Shown: positions 26,648 to 35,638 of the stretch, piece by piece
How the letters are laid out: each line of letters starts with the position of its first letter
How positions within the stretch are numbered: position 1 is the stretch's first letter
Source of the DNA: Marinobacter iranensis
GTDB lineage: Bacteria; Pseudomonadota; Gammaproteobacteria; Pseudomonadales; Oleiphilaceae
Assembly (NCBI RefSeq): GCF_029207565.1
Contig: NZ_JANCMW010000005.1
Location: 62,001-126,000, forward strand
Length of the DNA stretch: 64,000 nucleotides
Reading direction: 5' to 3'
Made by a program: the position numbers and the translations under genes
Notes under the pieces: generated by a model
What the model was told of the DNA's origin: nothing
What the model saw: the letters and a program-made list of their open reading frames with translations, nothing else
Database searches by the model: none

Positions 26648-27952
26648 CTATCCTCCTGAAACCGTCAGGCGACCACGAGCGCCACCTGGTTCATTGACGA
26701 CCGAACCAATCTGGGCTTCCAGTCCGCGAGTGGTCAGGCCGTTCCTTAAGGTACTGAGTTTGTCGTAACTGTCTGCCCGCACGTCCACCACAAGCTCTCC
26801 ACGATTCCGGCTGTAATTCACCGAATTGAACGTGACGGAACCTGAATCGGGAATTCTGGAGTACTGTTCACCGGTGTATTTCATCAGCGTGATAAAACTG
26901 GCATTCGGCCCTTCGGCCTGGAGCTGGCGTAGCTGGCCTTCCACAACCCTGCGCACGTTACCGGCGTGGGTCCTGGCGTCATTGGGAAACGCCTGCCGAT
27001 AAACTGCCATCGCCTGTTCCCGGATCTCATCGGCCTTCTGCTGGTGATAGAACCCCAGGCCCACTTCAACACCGATCTGGATCACGAACCAGACGCAGGC
27101 CACCGCGACCAATGGTTTCCAGGCCCCGAGTGCACTGGATTTACCAGAACGGATGCTGTAAGCACCCTGGCACAGGTTGATCGGCTGGCAAAGGTGGTGG
27201 TGATGAGAATGAGCCAGCAGCTCCAGGGGCATCAACTCCAGGGTTTCTTCCCTGACCACGAGGCGCCCCGATGCCTTGAGTTCCGCCAGATCCGACTGCT
27301 GGTGCTCGAACTCCTGTCCAGTGCCGTAAACCGTCACCGGTACTTCTGCGACAACGTCGTCCGACGGCGGCAGTGCCAGTGTCTGGGCAAACATTGCAAG
27401 GTTACGGGCGTGGACACTGAGCCACTCCCCCTGATCGCTGGCGAGCATGGCCGATTCGCCATCCAGGCAGATCGACCACCCGACTTCGGTGAGTGGAAGC
27501 AAGCCGGCATCCGGGTAAATGGCTTCCAGTTTGAGGTGTTCCCAGCCACTGAACATGACAACCCATTCCGCCATTTGTCCGTGGTCTATGGCGGCAACCC
27601 GGAAGCCCTTTTCCGTCCGGTTACCCAGGGCCAGATGAACGCTCTCAATATCCTGGGCGATCTGCTCCTCAACGGCATAAGGCAGGGCCTGATGAACAAA
27701 CCGCGTTTGTTTGGCAGGGATATCCGCGACACAGAACAGTGCTTCGTCTCCGGGAATCAGCCCGACCAACAGCACATTCTCGAGATCATTCTGCGCCAGT
27801 GTCTGTTCAATGGCATCTCTTGGGTCCGCTGTTCCCCGGGCCTGTGCGTCTCCGCTGGCATCAACCAGCACCCAGTTAAACAGCTGGGCTTCCGGATTGG
27901 CGTCAGGGTCGGCAAACGGAGGCCGGGGTCTGACGTAGAGGCGATATGACAT
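26648..27952 (-). CDS. gspL: Type II secretion system protein L
   Basis: A 434-residue protein. The N-terminal cytoplasmic part (about 1-290) has the actin-like fold pattern of GspL that holds the ATPase GspE (CVADIPAKQTRFVHQALPYAVEEQI). One membrane helix lies at about 305-325 (VAVACVWFVIQIGVEVGLGF), and a periplasmic ferredoxin-like domain follows. It lies between gspK and gspM with the usual gene order. Confidence 0.88.
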   Translation of the reverse strand: MSYRLYVRPRPPFADPDANPEAQLFNWVLVDASGDAQARGTADPRDAIEQTLAQNDLENVLLVGLIPGDEALFCVADIPAKQTRFVHQALPYAVEEQIAQDIESVHLALGNRTEKGFRVAAIDHGQMAEWVVMFSGWEHLKLEAIYPDAGLLPLTEVGWSICLDGESAMLASDQGEWLSVHARNLAMFAQTLALPPSDDVVAEVPVTVYGTGQEFEHQQSDLAELKASGRLVVREETLELMPLELLAHSHHHHLCQPINLCQGAYSIRSGKSSALGAWKPLVAVACVWFVIQIGVEVGLGFYHQQKADEIREQAMAVYRQAFPNDARTHAGNVRRVVEGQLRQLQAEGPNASFITLMKYTGEQYSRIPDSGSVTFNSVNYSRNRGELVVDVRADSYDKLSTLRNGLTTRGLEAQIGSVVNEPGGARGRLTVSGG

Positions 27953-28029
27953 TCTGAACAGTTTCCTTTTTCAAACCCCTGCGGGTTATCAGTGCTTGTT
28001 ATCGACGACTTTCTGTCCCGGCGCCTTCC

Positions 28030-29022
28030 CTATTGCTCCGAGATACTGAACGGTTCCTTGGTAATACGGTTCTTCTGCCCGGTGTCGCGGCTGACAGTCT
28101 GCATTTCACCCTCGGGGCTGCGGTAAACCGTACTGACAAGATTCGCAACCCGGTTATCGTAGGTAATCCGCGACACCACTTCAAAGAAACGGGTTTGCAG
28201 CCCAAGCCCAGTGGACTTGAGCCCACGGCCAGCGAACTCCGGCAGTGCCAGGAAGTCCTGGATGTTCTCGAAACGCTCTTCGAGGCGCTTCTCAAGAATA
28301 GCGTCTGCCTCGGCCTGTGTCAGTTCCTCGTGCAGGGACCGCAATACCGGTGCCGTGGCGGTGTTGACGTTGATGCCCAGCCCTGCCACCGGTAAGGCCG
28401 CCACATGGGGCCTCAGGGCCCGGTAGGCTTCCTCGGTCATGCCATCGATCAGACGCAATTCGGATACATCAACAAAGGGCTGATTACCCGCCCGATAAGC
28501 CGGATCCGCAGACAGGTACATACCGTCTTCGGCGCCATAGGCACTGACCGTCTGGTCGTCAGGGTCAATCCAGTCAACCAGCGCATCGACATTGACCGTA
28601 GTGATTTCCAGAACCTGGAGCAGACGGCTTATCCGTTCGCGGGTAATGGGATCCACCTGCCCGTTGCCCTGCACCAGGTCGTTGAGATTGATCTTCCCGC
28701 CGAGGTCGTCAATCTGCACTTCCGCCACGCCATTGTCGTCCAGGGGCAGGATGGCCGCGTTCTTGGCCCAGAACTCATCCAGGCTGTCCACCATCAGGTT
28801 GTTTTCCTTGTCGTCCTCGAAGTCCCGCACCAGAATCTGACGTGCAAAGGCTTCAGCGCCCAGGGCAACGCTGTGGCCCTGTTGCTGGGCAAGGTAGTGG
28901 CTGGCCCGGAACACCCGCACGCTCTGTTGCTGGGTCATGCCCGTGGCCAGCATGACCACCAGGGCCATGGCGAGCAGCACCATGATCAGGGCCACACCGC
29001 CCTGGCGATGACCGGGTATCAT
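28030..29022 (-). CDS. gspK: Type II secretion system minor pseudopilin K
   Basis: The 330-residue large minor pseudopilin that starts the pseudopilus tip. The start at 29022 gives RQGGVALIMVLLAMALVVMLA, the pilin signal with cleavage after glycine and a hydrophobic helix. The usual Glu+5 is replaced, which is typical for GspK. The helix-hairpin-helix-like region (INVNTATAPVLRSLHEEL) is present. It begins about 17 bases after the gspJ stop. Confidence 0.88.
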   Translation of the reverse strand: MIPGHRQGGVALIMVLLAMALVVMLATGMTQQQSVRVFRASHYLAQQQGHSVALGAEAFARQILVRDFEDDKENNLMVDSLDEFWAKNAAILPLDDNGVAEVQIDDLGGKINLNDLVQGNGQVDPITRERISRLLQVLEITTVNVDALVDWIDPDDQTVSAYGAEDGMYLSADPAYRAGNQPFVDVSELRLIDGMTEEAYRALRPHVAALPVAGLGINVNTATAPVLRSLHEELTQAEADAILEKRLEERFENIQDFLALPEFAGRGLKSTGLGLQTRFFEVVSRITYDNRVANLVSTVYRSPEGEMQTVSRDTGQKNRITKEPFSISEQ

Positions 29023-29041
29023 TCTGCTTCGCACGGGGATA

Positions 29042-29830
29042 TCAGCCACCGGTTCCCCCTCCCCCGGTCTGATCCTGGCTTTGATCCTGGTCCTGATCAG
29101 ACGGCTGATCGTCGTCCTGATCATCCGCGGCATCGTTAACGGTATTGATCACACCCTGGGCGACATCGTTATCGAAATCCGGAAGGGAAAAGGTTCTTAC
29201 CAGTTCACCGAATCGCTCATGCTCTATGGTGATTTCGATACCCAGCGGCAGCGGGATCTCGGGTCGGGTACCCTGCGTCATATTCGCCATGCTGTTTTCA
29301 TCCGGCCAGTTATCCCGCCAGTTGCGCTGATCGTCCAGGAAACGCACGGTAAAATCGGTCACATCGGACAGCAGGAGGAGGTCCTGGCTGTTATCTTCCT
29401 GGCCCCGATCAACCGTTGTCCAGTAGCGCCGGTGCAACTCGTCACCGGTGTATTCCCAGCCCACCCGCTGCAGCCTGCTACGGCGAGTGCCAAGCGGGTT
29501 ACGCCAGCCCTGGCGTGTGAGCATCAATACAAAATCCTCTTGCCGGCTGGTGAGCGCAGGGTTGAAGTCACCGTAGATATCCCGTGCGGGACGATTGACA
29601 ACCTGCGTAATATCCCGCTCCAACAAAAGCATGGTACGTTGCAGCTGATCGAATTGCTCGGCAACCTCATTCACCCTGTCCCTGGAGGAAATCACGTTTC
29701 CCAATACCTGCCATACACCAAGCCCGATCACGGCGGTGATGGTGACCGCGATCAGTACTTCCATAAGAGTGAAGCCAGCCTGGGCGGTGGGTCGCGGCTG
29801 TTGGGTGATCATGGTCAGCGGTGCCGGCAT
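29042..29830 (-). CDS. gspJ: Type II secretion system minor pseudopilin J
   Basis: A 262-residue minor pseudopilin with the prepilin signal QAGFTLMEVLIAVTITAV, in which the Gly-Phe junction is cut by the prepilin peptidase. The ATG at 29830 overlaps the gspI stop (TGATG) and has GGTGAG upstream. The C-terminus is an unusual low-complexity tail of Asp, Gln and Gly (about 240-262), longer than needed for the family. Confidence 0.88.
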   Translation of the reverse strand: MPAPLTMITQQPRPTAQAGFTLMEVLIAVTITAVIGLGVWQVLGNVISSRDRVNEVAEQFDQLQRTMLLLERDITQVVNRPARDIYGDFNPALTSRQEDFVLMLTRQGWRNPLGTRRSRLQRVGWEYTGDELHRRYWTTVDRGQEDNSQDLLLLSDVTDFTVRFLDDQRNWRDNWPDENSMANMTQGTRPEIPLPLGIEITIEHERFGELVRTFSLPDFDNDVAQGVINTVNDAADDQDDDQPSDQDQDQSQDQTGGGGTGG

Positions 29831-30204
29831 CAGTTCTCACCAATGAATGCAGACAGCGTATGGATCGGGGCGGGTTCGGCTTCGTTTCCCCGGTATCGTG
29901 CCACGGTCACCTCCACCCGCAGGATGGAGGGGTCTTCGGTGCCAAGGACAGCGGTTGTTACCCGCCATCGGAAAGGCCCATACTCGATGTCATCCGAGTT
30001 CTCTGAAATATCCGGAAGGCTTTCCTGTAACCTGATTTCGTTGATGCGGTTGTCCGCCACCCAACCAGCAAAGGTCTTGTCGCGGATTCGCTCGTAACTG
30101 GAAATATACTGGCTGCCGACTTCAGCCGCTGCCGTCGCGATAAGGCCAAACACCAACAGCGCAACCAGAACTTCAATCAGTGTAAAGCCACGCTGCTTCG
30201 TCAT
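29830..30204 (-). CDS. gspI: Type II secretion system minor pseudopilin I
   Basis: A 124-residue pseudopilin. Starting at 30204 (ATGA overlap with the gspH stop) it reads TKQRGFTLIEVLVALLVFGLIATAA, an ideal prepilin signal with Glu+5. It forms the tip complex with GspJ and GspK. Confidence 0.88.
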   Translation of the reverse strand: MTKQRGFTLIEVLVALLVFGLIATAAAEVGSQYISSYERIRDKTFAGWVADNRINEIRLQESLPDISENSDDIEYGPFRWRVTTAVLGTEDPSILRVEVTVARYRGNEAEPAPIHTLSAFIGEN

Positions 30205-30734
30205 TCGTCTTCGCCCCTCTCGCTTCCCGGGTGGTGCCACTCAAGTGGAGAAAATCCATCGGAAGCAATGGTGTGCATGCGGGAATCGTCCCTGCCCACC
30301 AGGAACTCCAGTTCGAAAGGGGTGGTTTCACCACTGGAGAAGAACACCACATCCGGCCTCAGCTCGTCCTCTTCAGACGCCAGCCTGGGCGTGTCACTTT
30401 CAATGTACTCGGTCACCGTGATCCACTCCGGAAAACTTCGCATCCGGAACATGTGTTCGGCCGGCTCTTTCCATTCACCACTGCGATCTTCCCAGGCAAC
30501 AAAGCGATAACCCTCGTCTTCGAGGATCAGGCCCAGTTCGGTGTTATTCAGGATCGCCTGCTCCGCCGCGGTTTGCATCAGCAGGTAGAGCTCGCGTACC
30601 TCGTTCTCCATTTCACGCTCCCGCGAGCTACCTCCCATGGTCATGACAGCGAGCGCCGCAAGCAGACCAACCACCACCAGGACAACGAGAATTTCGATCA
30701 GCGTGAAGCCTGAATGTCGTGTCCTGGCGTGCAC
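30201..30734 (-). CDS. gspH: Type II secretion system minor pseudopilin H
   Basis: A pseudopilin of about 177 residues. The GTG at 30734, two bases after the gspG stop and behind AGGGAC, is preferred to the ATG at 30755 inside gspG. The prepilin signal HSGFTLIEILVVLVVVGLLAALAV is complete. It sits between the major pseudopilin GspG and the tip complex. Confidence 0.85.
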   Translation of the reverse strand: MHARTRHSGFTLIEILVVLVVVGLLAALAVMTMGGSSREREMENEVRELYLLMQTAAEQAILNNTELGLILEDEGYRFVAWEDRSGEWKEPAEHMFRMRSFPEWITVTEYIESDTPRLASEEDELRPDVVFFSSGETTPFELEFLVGRDDSRMHTIASDGFSPLEWHHPGSERGEDE

Positions 30735-30736
30735 AA

Positions 30737-31189
30737 TCAGTCCCTGACCTGCCACACACTGATGTCGGCGTTGTCACCCTCGCCGCCTTCACGGCCGTCG
30801 GCACCGTAGGAATAGAGGTCGTAGGGGCCTTCGGTGCCGGGATTGACGTACTGGTATTTCGCCCCCCAGGGGTCCTCGGGAACGCTGTTCAGATAGCCCT
30901 CCGGGTTCCAGTTCCTGGGCTCCGGGCTGCCGCTGGGTTTGGCCACCAGCGCCTCAAGCCCCTGCTGGGTGGACGGGTAATGGCTGTTGTCGAGGCGGTA
31001 CAGATCCAGGGCGTTTGCGATGTTACTCATCTGCGTTTCGGCGACCGTCACCCGTGCCTGGTCGCTACGGCCCATGATATTCGGTGCCACAATCGCCACC
31101 AGCAGGCCCAGGATGACCATGACAACCATGATTTCGATCAGGGTAAACCCCCTTTGTGCCGCTTGATGTTTCATTGTTTCGCTCTTCAT
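30737..31189 (-). CDS. gspG: Type II secretion system major pseudopilin G
   Basis: The 150-residue main pilus subunit. The prepilin signal (AQRGFTLIEIMVVMVILGLLVAIVAP) is followed by the family-specific calcium-loop and C-terminal pattern: LDNSHYPSTQQGLEALV, GYLNSVPEDPWGAKYQY, YSYGADGREGGEGDNADI. The gene is first of the pseudopilin block after gspF. Confidence 0.95.
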   Translation of the reverse strand: MKSETMKHQAAQRGFTLIEIMVVMVILGLLVAIVAPNIMGRSDQARVTVAETQMSNIANALDLYRLDNSHYPSTQQGLEALVAKPSGSPEPRNWNPEGYLNSVPEDPWGAKYQYVNPGTEGPYDLYSYGADGREGGEGDNADISVWQVRD

Positions 31190-31238
31190 CTGTCCCTATC
31201 TCTGGGTTTGGAAATGGGGCTGGTTTGCCTTTCATGGC

Positions 31239-32450
31239 CTAACCAACCAGGTTACTCATGTTGAGGATCGGGAGCATGATTGCCAGCACAATAATGAGAA
31301 CAACCACGCCCATTAACAGCAACATCATGGGCTCGAACAGGCCCACGATGGCTGCGATTTTTGACTGCAGGGTGTTCTCCTGCATCGTTGCAGTCCGCTC
31401 CAGCATGCTGTCCAGTTCGCCACTGGCCTCACCGCTGGCAATCATGTGCAACATCATCGGCGGGAAGTACCCCGTCTGGTCCAGCGAGCGGTGCAGTGAG
31501 CCGCCTTCGCTCACTTTTCTCGCCGCGTCCCGCAGCTCCTGGCGCAAGTGGTCATTGGACAGCACCTCACCAGCGATGCGCATGGCCTCAACGAGCGGAA
31601 CACCACTGGTTGTAAGGATGCTCAACGTACTGGCATAACGCGCCGTATTCACACCCCGCACCATGCCGGAAAACAACGGCATGTTAAGCAGACTTTTATG
31701 GAACCGGAGCCGGAACGCGGGCTTTTTCAAGGACCACCGGAACGCCATCAGCCCGGCAATAATGAGTATCAGCAGGTAGACACCGTAACTGCCCAAAAAT
31801 TCCGACACCGCCAGCATGGCAGCTGTCAGGGTCGGAAGCTCCTGGCCCTGTTTGACGAACACTTCGATTATGTCCGGAACCACATAGGTCAGCAGGAACA
31901 CAACAATGGCAATTGCAACAACACTGAGAATGATCGGATAGATAGCCGCCAGTTGGATCTTCTGGCGTGCCTCCTGCCGGGCCTCGGTATAGTCCGCCAG
32001 CCGGTTGAGCACCAGGTCCAGGTGCCCGGCATGCTCGCCAGCCGCGACGGTGGAGCGATAGAGCCGGGGAAACGCCCGGGGAAACTCACCGAGACTGTCC
32101 GCCAGGCTATAACCCTCCATCACCTTGGCGCGGATGGCAATCAACATGCTGCGCATTCGTGGTTTGGAAGACTGCTGCGCGGCCGCCGACAATGCCTGTT
32201 CAATGGGTATGCCCGACTGGATCAGCGTAGCGAGCTGACGGGTTACCAGCGCCAGATCCGCCGTTGCAAGACCACCACGGCTACTGAGTGGATTGCTGCG
32301 GGTCTGCTTTTCCGAAGCGGCTTCCACAGCCAGGGGCGTCAGACCTCGTTCGCGCAATAACTGACGAACCGCCCTTGGTGCATCCGCCTCAATAACGCCC
32401 TGCTTTTGTTTGCCACGGCTATCAAGTGCCTTGTAGTCAAATGCTGGCAT
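31239..32450 (-). CDS. gspF: Type II secretion system inner-membrane protein F
   Basis: The 403-residue platform protein with two repeated cytoplasmic GspF domains and three membrane helices. N-terminal MPAFDYKALDSRGKQKQGVIEADAPR and ASGEASGELDSMLERTA near the end are conserved marks. It is only three bases after gspE. Confidence 0.95.
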   Translation of the reverse strand: MPAFDYKALDSRGKQKQGVIEADAPRAVRQLLRERGLTPLAVEAASEKQTRSNPLSSRGGLATADLALVTRQLATLIQSGIPIEQALSAAAQQSSKPRMRSMLIAIRAKVMEGYSLADSLGEFPRAFPRLYRSTVAAGEHAGHLDLVLNRLADYTEARQEARQKIQLAAIYPIILSVVAIAIVVFLLTYVVPDIIEVFVKQGQELPTLTAAMLAVSEFLGSYGVYLLILIIAGLMAFRWSLKKPAFRLRFHKSLLNMPLFSGMVRGVNTARYASTLSILTTSGVPLVEAMRIAGEVLSNDHLRQELRDAARKVSEGGSLHRSLDQTGYFPPMMLHMIASGEASGELDSMLERTATMQENTLQSKIAAIVGLFEPMMLLLMGVVVLIIVLAIMLPILNMSNLVG

Positions 32451-32453
32451 GGA

Positions 32454-33962
32454 TTACCTGCTCCGGTGGGTCACGCGAAGGACCTCTTCAACCGTGGTTA
32501 CCCCATCCAGTATTTTCTGAACGCCATCGGCATGTATGCTCGGGCCATGGAGCCTGGCTTCGTGTTCCAGATCCAGCTCCCCGGCCCGTTTGTGTATCAA
32601 TGAACTGATTTCTTCGTTGACCTCGACCACCTCGTAGATACCGATTCGGCCGCGGTAACCCAGTTGGTTACAGTGTTCACAGCCTTTGGCTCGGTAAATG
32701 GTAGGCGGATTGGCCGGGTCCTGCTGCAGAAACTCGCAATGTTCCTCGGTTGGGGTATAGGGTTCGCGACAATCCTTGCAGAGCACCCTGACCAGTCGCT
32801 GGGCAACAATACCCACCAGGCTTGAGGAAATCAGGAACGGCTCGATACCCATATCCATCAGCCGGGTAATGGCACCCACGGCCGTGTTGGTGTGCAGGGT
32901 CGACAACACCAGGTGGCCGGTCAGGCTGGCCTGTACCGCGATTTCGGCGGTTTCAAGGTCGCGGATCTCACCAATCATCACCACGTCCGGGTCCTGGCGC
33001 AGGATCGCCCGCAACCCCCGGGCGAAGGTCATATCCACCTTGGTGTTGACCTGGGTCTGGCCGATGCCCGGCAGGTTGTATTCGATGGGGTCCTCAACGG
33101 TGAGTATGTTCCGGCTGCGATCGTTAATTTCCTGCAGCGATGCATAGAGCGTTGTCGATTTACCGGAACCGGTTGGGCCGGTAACCAGCAGGATGCCATA
33201 AGGCCGGTAAATCAGCCGGCGCAGTACTTTCAGGTCATTGCCGGCCATGCCCAGGGATTCAAGGCGAATGGTGCCTGCCTGCTTGTCCAGAAGACGCAGC
33301 ACCACCCGCTCACCGCTGGACGACGGCATGGTTGAAACCCGGATATCCACTTCCCGGCCGGCAACCCGCAAGGCAATACGGCCATCCTGGGGAACCCGTT
33401 TTTCCGCAATATCCAGCTTGGCCATAACCTTGATCCGCGACACCAGCAGCGGCGCCAGTGCGCGTTTGGGCTGTACCACTTCCCGCAGCACACCATCCAC
33501 GCGGAAGCGAACCACCAGCCGTGTTTCATAGGTTTCGATATGCACGTCCGAGGCGCTGGTCTTGACCGCCTCAGTCAGGATCGCGTTAATAAGCCGGATG
33601 ATCGGAGCGTCGTCTTCCTGCTCCAGCAGGTCTTCCGTCTCCGGTACCGAATCCGCCAGGGATGCCAGATCCATGTCATCGCCGATGCCTTCCACCATCT
33701 GCATGGCTTCGGCGGAATCGTTCTGGTAGGCCGCGTTCAGCGCCGAGTCGAACCGCGCGGGATCGATGGTGGAAAATCGTGCCCGGCCGCCGCTGATGCG
33801 GTTGGCTTCCGCCAGGGCGGAATGACCCGCGCCCGGGCGCACCAGGATCACCGGATCGCCTTCGTCGTCACGAGTCAGGATCACACCGTTGCGTTTGGCG
33901 AACGTGAAAGGTAGACGGCCCAGCGGAGTATCCTGCGGCTGAAGTTCTGTGTCTGTGTCCAC
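32454..33962 (-). CDS. gspE: Type II secretion system ATPase E
   Basis: The 502-residue cytoplasmic motor ATPase. Walker A GPTGSGKST at 262-270, Asp box ILTVEDPIEY, Walker B VMIGEIRDLET and His box TGHLVLSTLHTNT are intact. The C-terminal zinc site has four cysteines at 395, 398, 428 and 431, typical for GspE and not for pilus retraction ATPases. A GTG start at 33962 is preceded by AGGA. It is the first gene of the gspEFGHIJKLM operon and diverges from gspC. Confidence 0.95.
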   Translation of the reverse strand: MDTDTELQPQDTPLGRLPFTFAKRNGVILTRDDEGDPVILVRPGAGHSALAEANRISGGRARFSTIDPARFDSALNAAYQNDSAEAMQMVEGIGDDMDLASLADSVPETEDLLEQEDDAPIIRLINAILTEAVKTSASDVHIETYETRLVVRFRVDGVLREVVQPKRALAPLLVSRIKVMAKLDIAEKRVPQDGRIALRVAGREVDIRVSTMPSSSGERVVLRLLDKQAGTIRLESLGMAGNDLKVLRRLIYRPYGILLVTGPTGSGKSTTLYASLQEINDRSRNILTVEDPIEYNLPGIGQTQVNTKVDMTFARGLRAILRQDPDVVMIGEIRDLETAEIAVQASLTGHLVLSTLHTNTAVGAITRLMDMGIEPFLISSSLVGIVAQRLVRVLCKDCREPYTPTEEHCEFLQQDPANPPTIYRAKGCEHCNQLGYRGRIGIYEVVEVNEEISSLIHKRAGELDLEHEARLHGPSIHADGVQKILDGVTTVEEVLRVTHRSR

Positions 33963-34077
33963 GATCGTCCTCGCTTTGTTGCCGGGGCGGGAAGGAGAAT
34001 GTTCCAGAATCCCTTTTTATTCAATTAATTCAGAGAGGCTACCATAGGATATGGAACCGCTGAATAACTCTATACAC

Positions 34078-34083
34078 TATACT
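34078..34083 (+). promoter_or_regulatory. Possible -10 element upstream of gspC
   Basis: TATACT, five of six matches to the sigma-70 -10 consensus, about 74 bases before the gspC start in the gspE/gspC divergent region (33963-34156). No good -35 match is seen at 16-18 bases, so this is a weak call. Confidence 0.25.
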
Positions 34084-34156
34084 GCCAATAAATCGTTGCA
34101 GTCTGATAACCTGTGAGCCTTTTGCCGGCTCTCACCTGCTCTTTTCGGGACATTCA

Positions 34157-34819
34157 ATGCTTTTAACCAGTTCGAGGTTACCACTGATACTCGCCACCGT
34201 CGCAGGCATTGCCATGGCTACTGTGACAGCGTGGCAGGGCGTTCGTTTCTGGCAGGACGAAACCGGTACCGGTGATGCCGCCTCCACATCGGACCAAGCC
34301 ATGGCTGCAACCGAAGCCAGGCAGGAGCCGGAAGTCAATCTGGCCTCACTTGACCTGTTTGGCGTACCCGGTGCAGAAGCACCGGAAGCGGAGCCGGATA
34401 CCGAGAACCTGCCGGAAACCAACCTGAGGCTGTTCCTCCGGGGAGTACTGGCGGCCTCCGGCGACTTCCCCGGCAGCGCGCTGATTGAAGACGACAAAAG
34501 CAATACCGAAGCCTACCTTGTGGGCGACGAACTGCCGGGCGATGCCACGTTACGCTCCGTCCGCGCCAACCGCGTGATTATCGAACGGCGCGGAAAACTG
34601 GAAAATCTCTACTTCCCGGAGAACGAAGACCGGTCCGGCCTCTCCATGGCGTCCACGGAAACATCCGGCCAGCAACAGGAACCCGGTGGCACGCGAATTC
34701 GTCCTGCAGGTACGGAGCAACGTTCATCATCCGTCAATACAGAATCCAGCGAACAACGCCGGGAGGAAATCCGCCGGCGCCTGGAACAGCTTCGTGAACG
34801 CCTGAGAACCAACAACTGA
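34157..34819 (+). CDS. gspC: Type II secretion system protein C
   Basis: A 220-residue inner-membrane protein that links the platform to the secretin. One N-terminal membrane helix (about 6-25, PLILATVAGIAMATVTAW) is followed by a Glu/Ala-rich linker and the HR domain (NLRLFLRGVLAASGDFPGSALIEDD, AYLVGDELPG, VIIERRGKLENLYF). There is no PDZ domain; instead the end is a basic coiled coil (QRREEIRRRLEQLRERL), so it resembles the short XcpP type. The gene is divergent from gspE and is not followed by gspD, which is unusual. Confidence 0.85.
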   Translation: MLLTSSRLPLILATVAGIAMATVTAWQGVRFWQDETGTGDAASTSDQAMAATEARQEPEVNLASLDLFGVPGAEAPEAEPDTENLPETNLRLFLRGVLAASGDFPGSALIEDDKSNTEAYLVGDELPGDATLRSVRANRVIIERRGKLENLYFPENEDRSGLSMASTETSGQQQEPGGTRIRPAGTEQRSSSVNTESSEQRREEIRRRLEQLRERLRTNN

Positions 34820-34827
34820 GGACGCCC

Positions 34828-35490
34828 ATGGAGACGGCCGCATCGATTCCTCGCCGCAGCGGCTCCCTGCTTTCCATGTTACTTATGGTCACCACATTAA
34901 CCGTGGCTGCCTTCGAGCTCAGTGAACGACTGATGAACTATGTTCGCTCCGAATTCGGTGACGAGGCCCATGGCCGGCTTGAAACCTGGCAAAATCTTCA
35001 CAATATGGCTTCCCGGGCCGCTGTCGATCGTCAGTTACGGCTCGTCAATTCCTTCTTCAACCGGGTCCGGTTTGTCAGTGACATCGCCCACTGGGGTGAG
35101 GAGGACTATTGGGCCACGCCCGTTGAACTGCTGACCACCAACGGCGGCGATTGCGAGGATTTCTCCATCGCCAAATACCTTACCCTGAAGTCCATGGGCG
35201 TTCCCGATGAGCAATTGCGTATCGTCTACGTCAAGGCCCTGGAGCTGAACCAGGCCCATATGGTGTTGGCCTGGTATCCCGAGCCGGATGCCGACCCCCT
35301 CATCCTTGACAACCTCATCAACGAAATCAAACCCGCCTCCCAGCGGCCCGACCTGGAACCCGTCTACAGTTTCAACGGCGATGGCCTGTGGCTGAATCAG
35401 TCCGGCGGCGATTCCAAGCGTATCGGCGAAGCGCAGAAGCTGGCCCACTGGCAAAGCCTGAATAATCGCCTTGTCGATAGCCTGCGTTAG
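34828..35490 (+). CDS. LapG-like transglutaminase-type cysteine protease
   Basis: A 220-residue periplasmic protein with a hydrophobic N-terminal segment (about 13-30) and a bacterial transglutaminase-like cysteine peptidase domain. The triad is complete: Cys109 in GGDCEDFS, His144 in NQAHMVLAW and Asp161 in ILDNL. In Pseudomonas LapG cuts the adhesin LapA when c-di-GMP is low and LapD releases it. Here no LapD or adhesin gene is nearby; the gene follows gspC by eight bases, so it may be cotranscribed with it. Family firm, substrate unknown. Confidence 0.88.
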   Translation: METAASIPRRSGSLLSMLLMVTTLTVAAFELSERLMNYVRSEFGDEAHGRLETWQNLHNMASRAAVDRQLRLVNSFFNRVRFVSDIAHWGEEDYWATPVELLTTNGGDCEDFSIAKYLTLKSMGVPDEQLRIVYVKALELNQAHMVLAWYPEPDADPLILDNLINEIKPASQRPDLEPVYSFNGDGLWLNQSGGDSKRIGEAQKLAHWQSLNNRLVDSLR

Positions 35491-35638
35491 CACCCCAACC
35501 CAGCCGGGCATGTCTGTGGCGGCATAAGACACAACACTTGTCGTCAGGCGACACTGCATTGGCGGTAACCAACGGTACAATCGGTTCCACAGGCTATCTA
35601 CGCACCTTTACCAAATCGACCAACGAGGAACGGCCAAC

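Noticed and set aside
26113..33962. Type IV pilus cluster
   Set aside because: The four-cysteine site in the ATPase, the GspG calcium-loop pattern and the K, L and M genes fit type II secretion and not pili.
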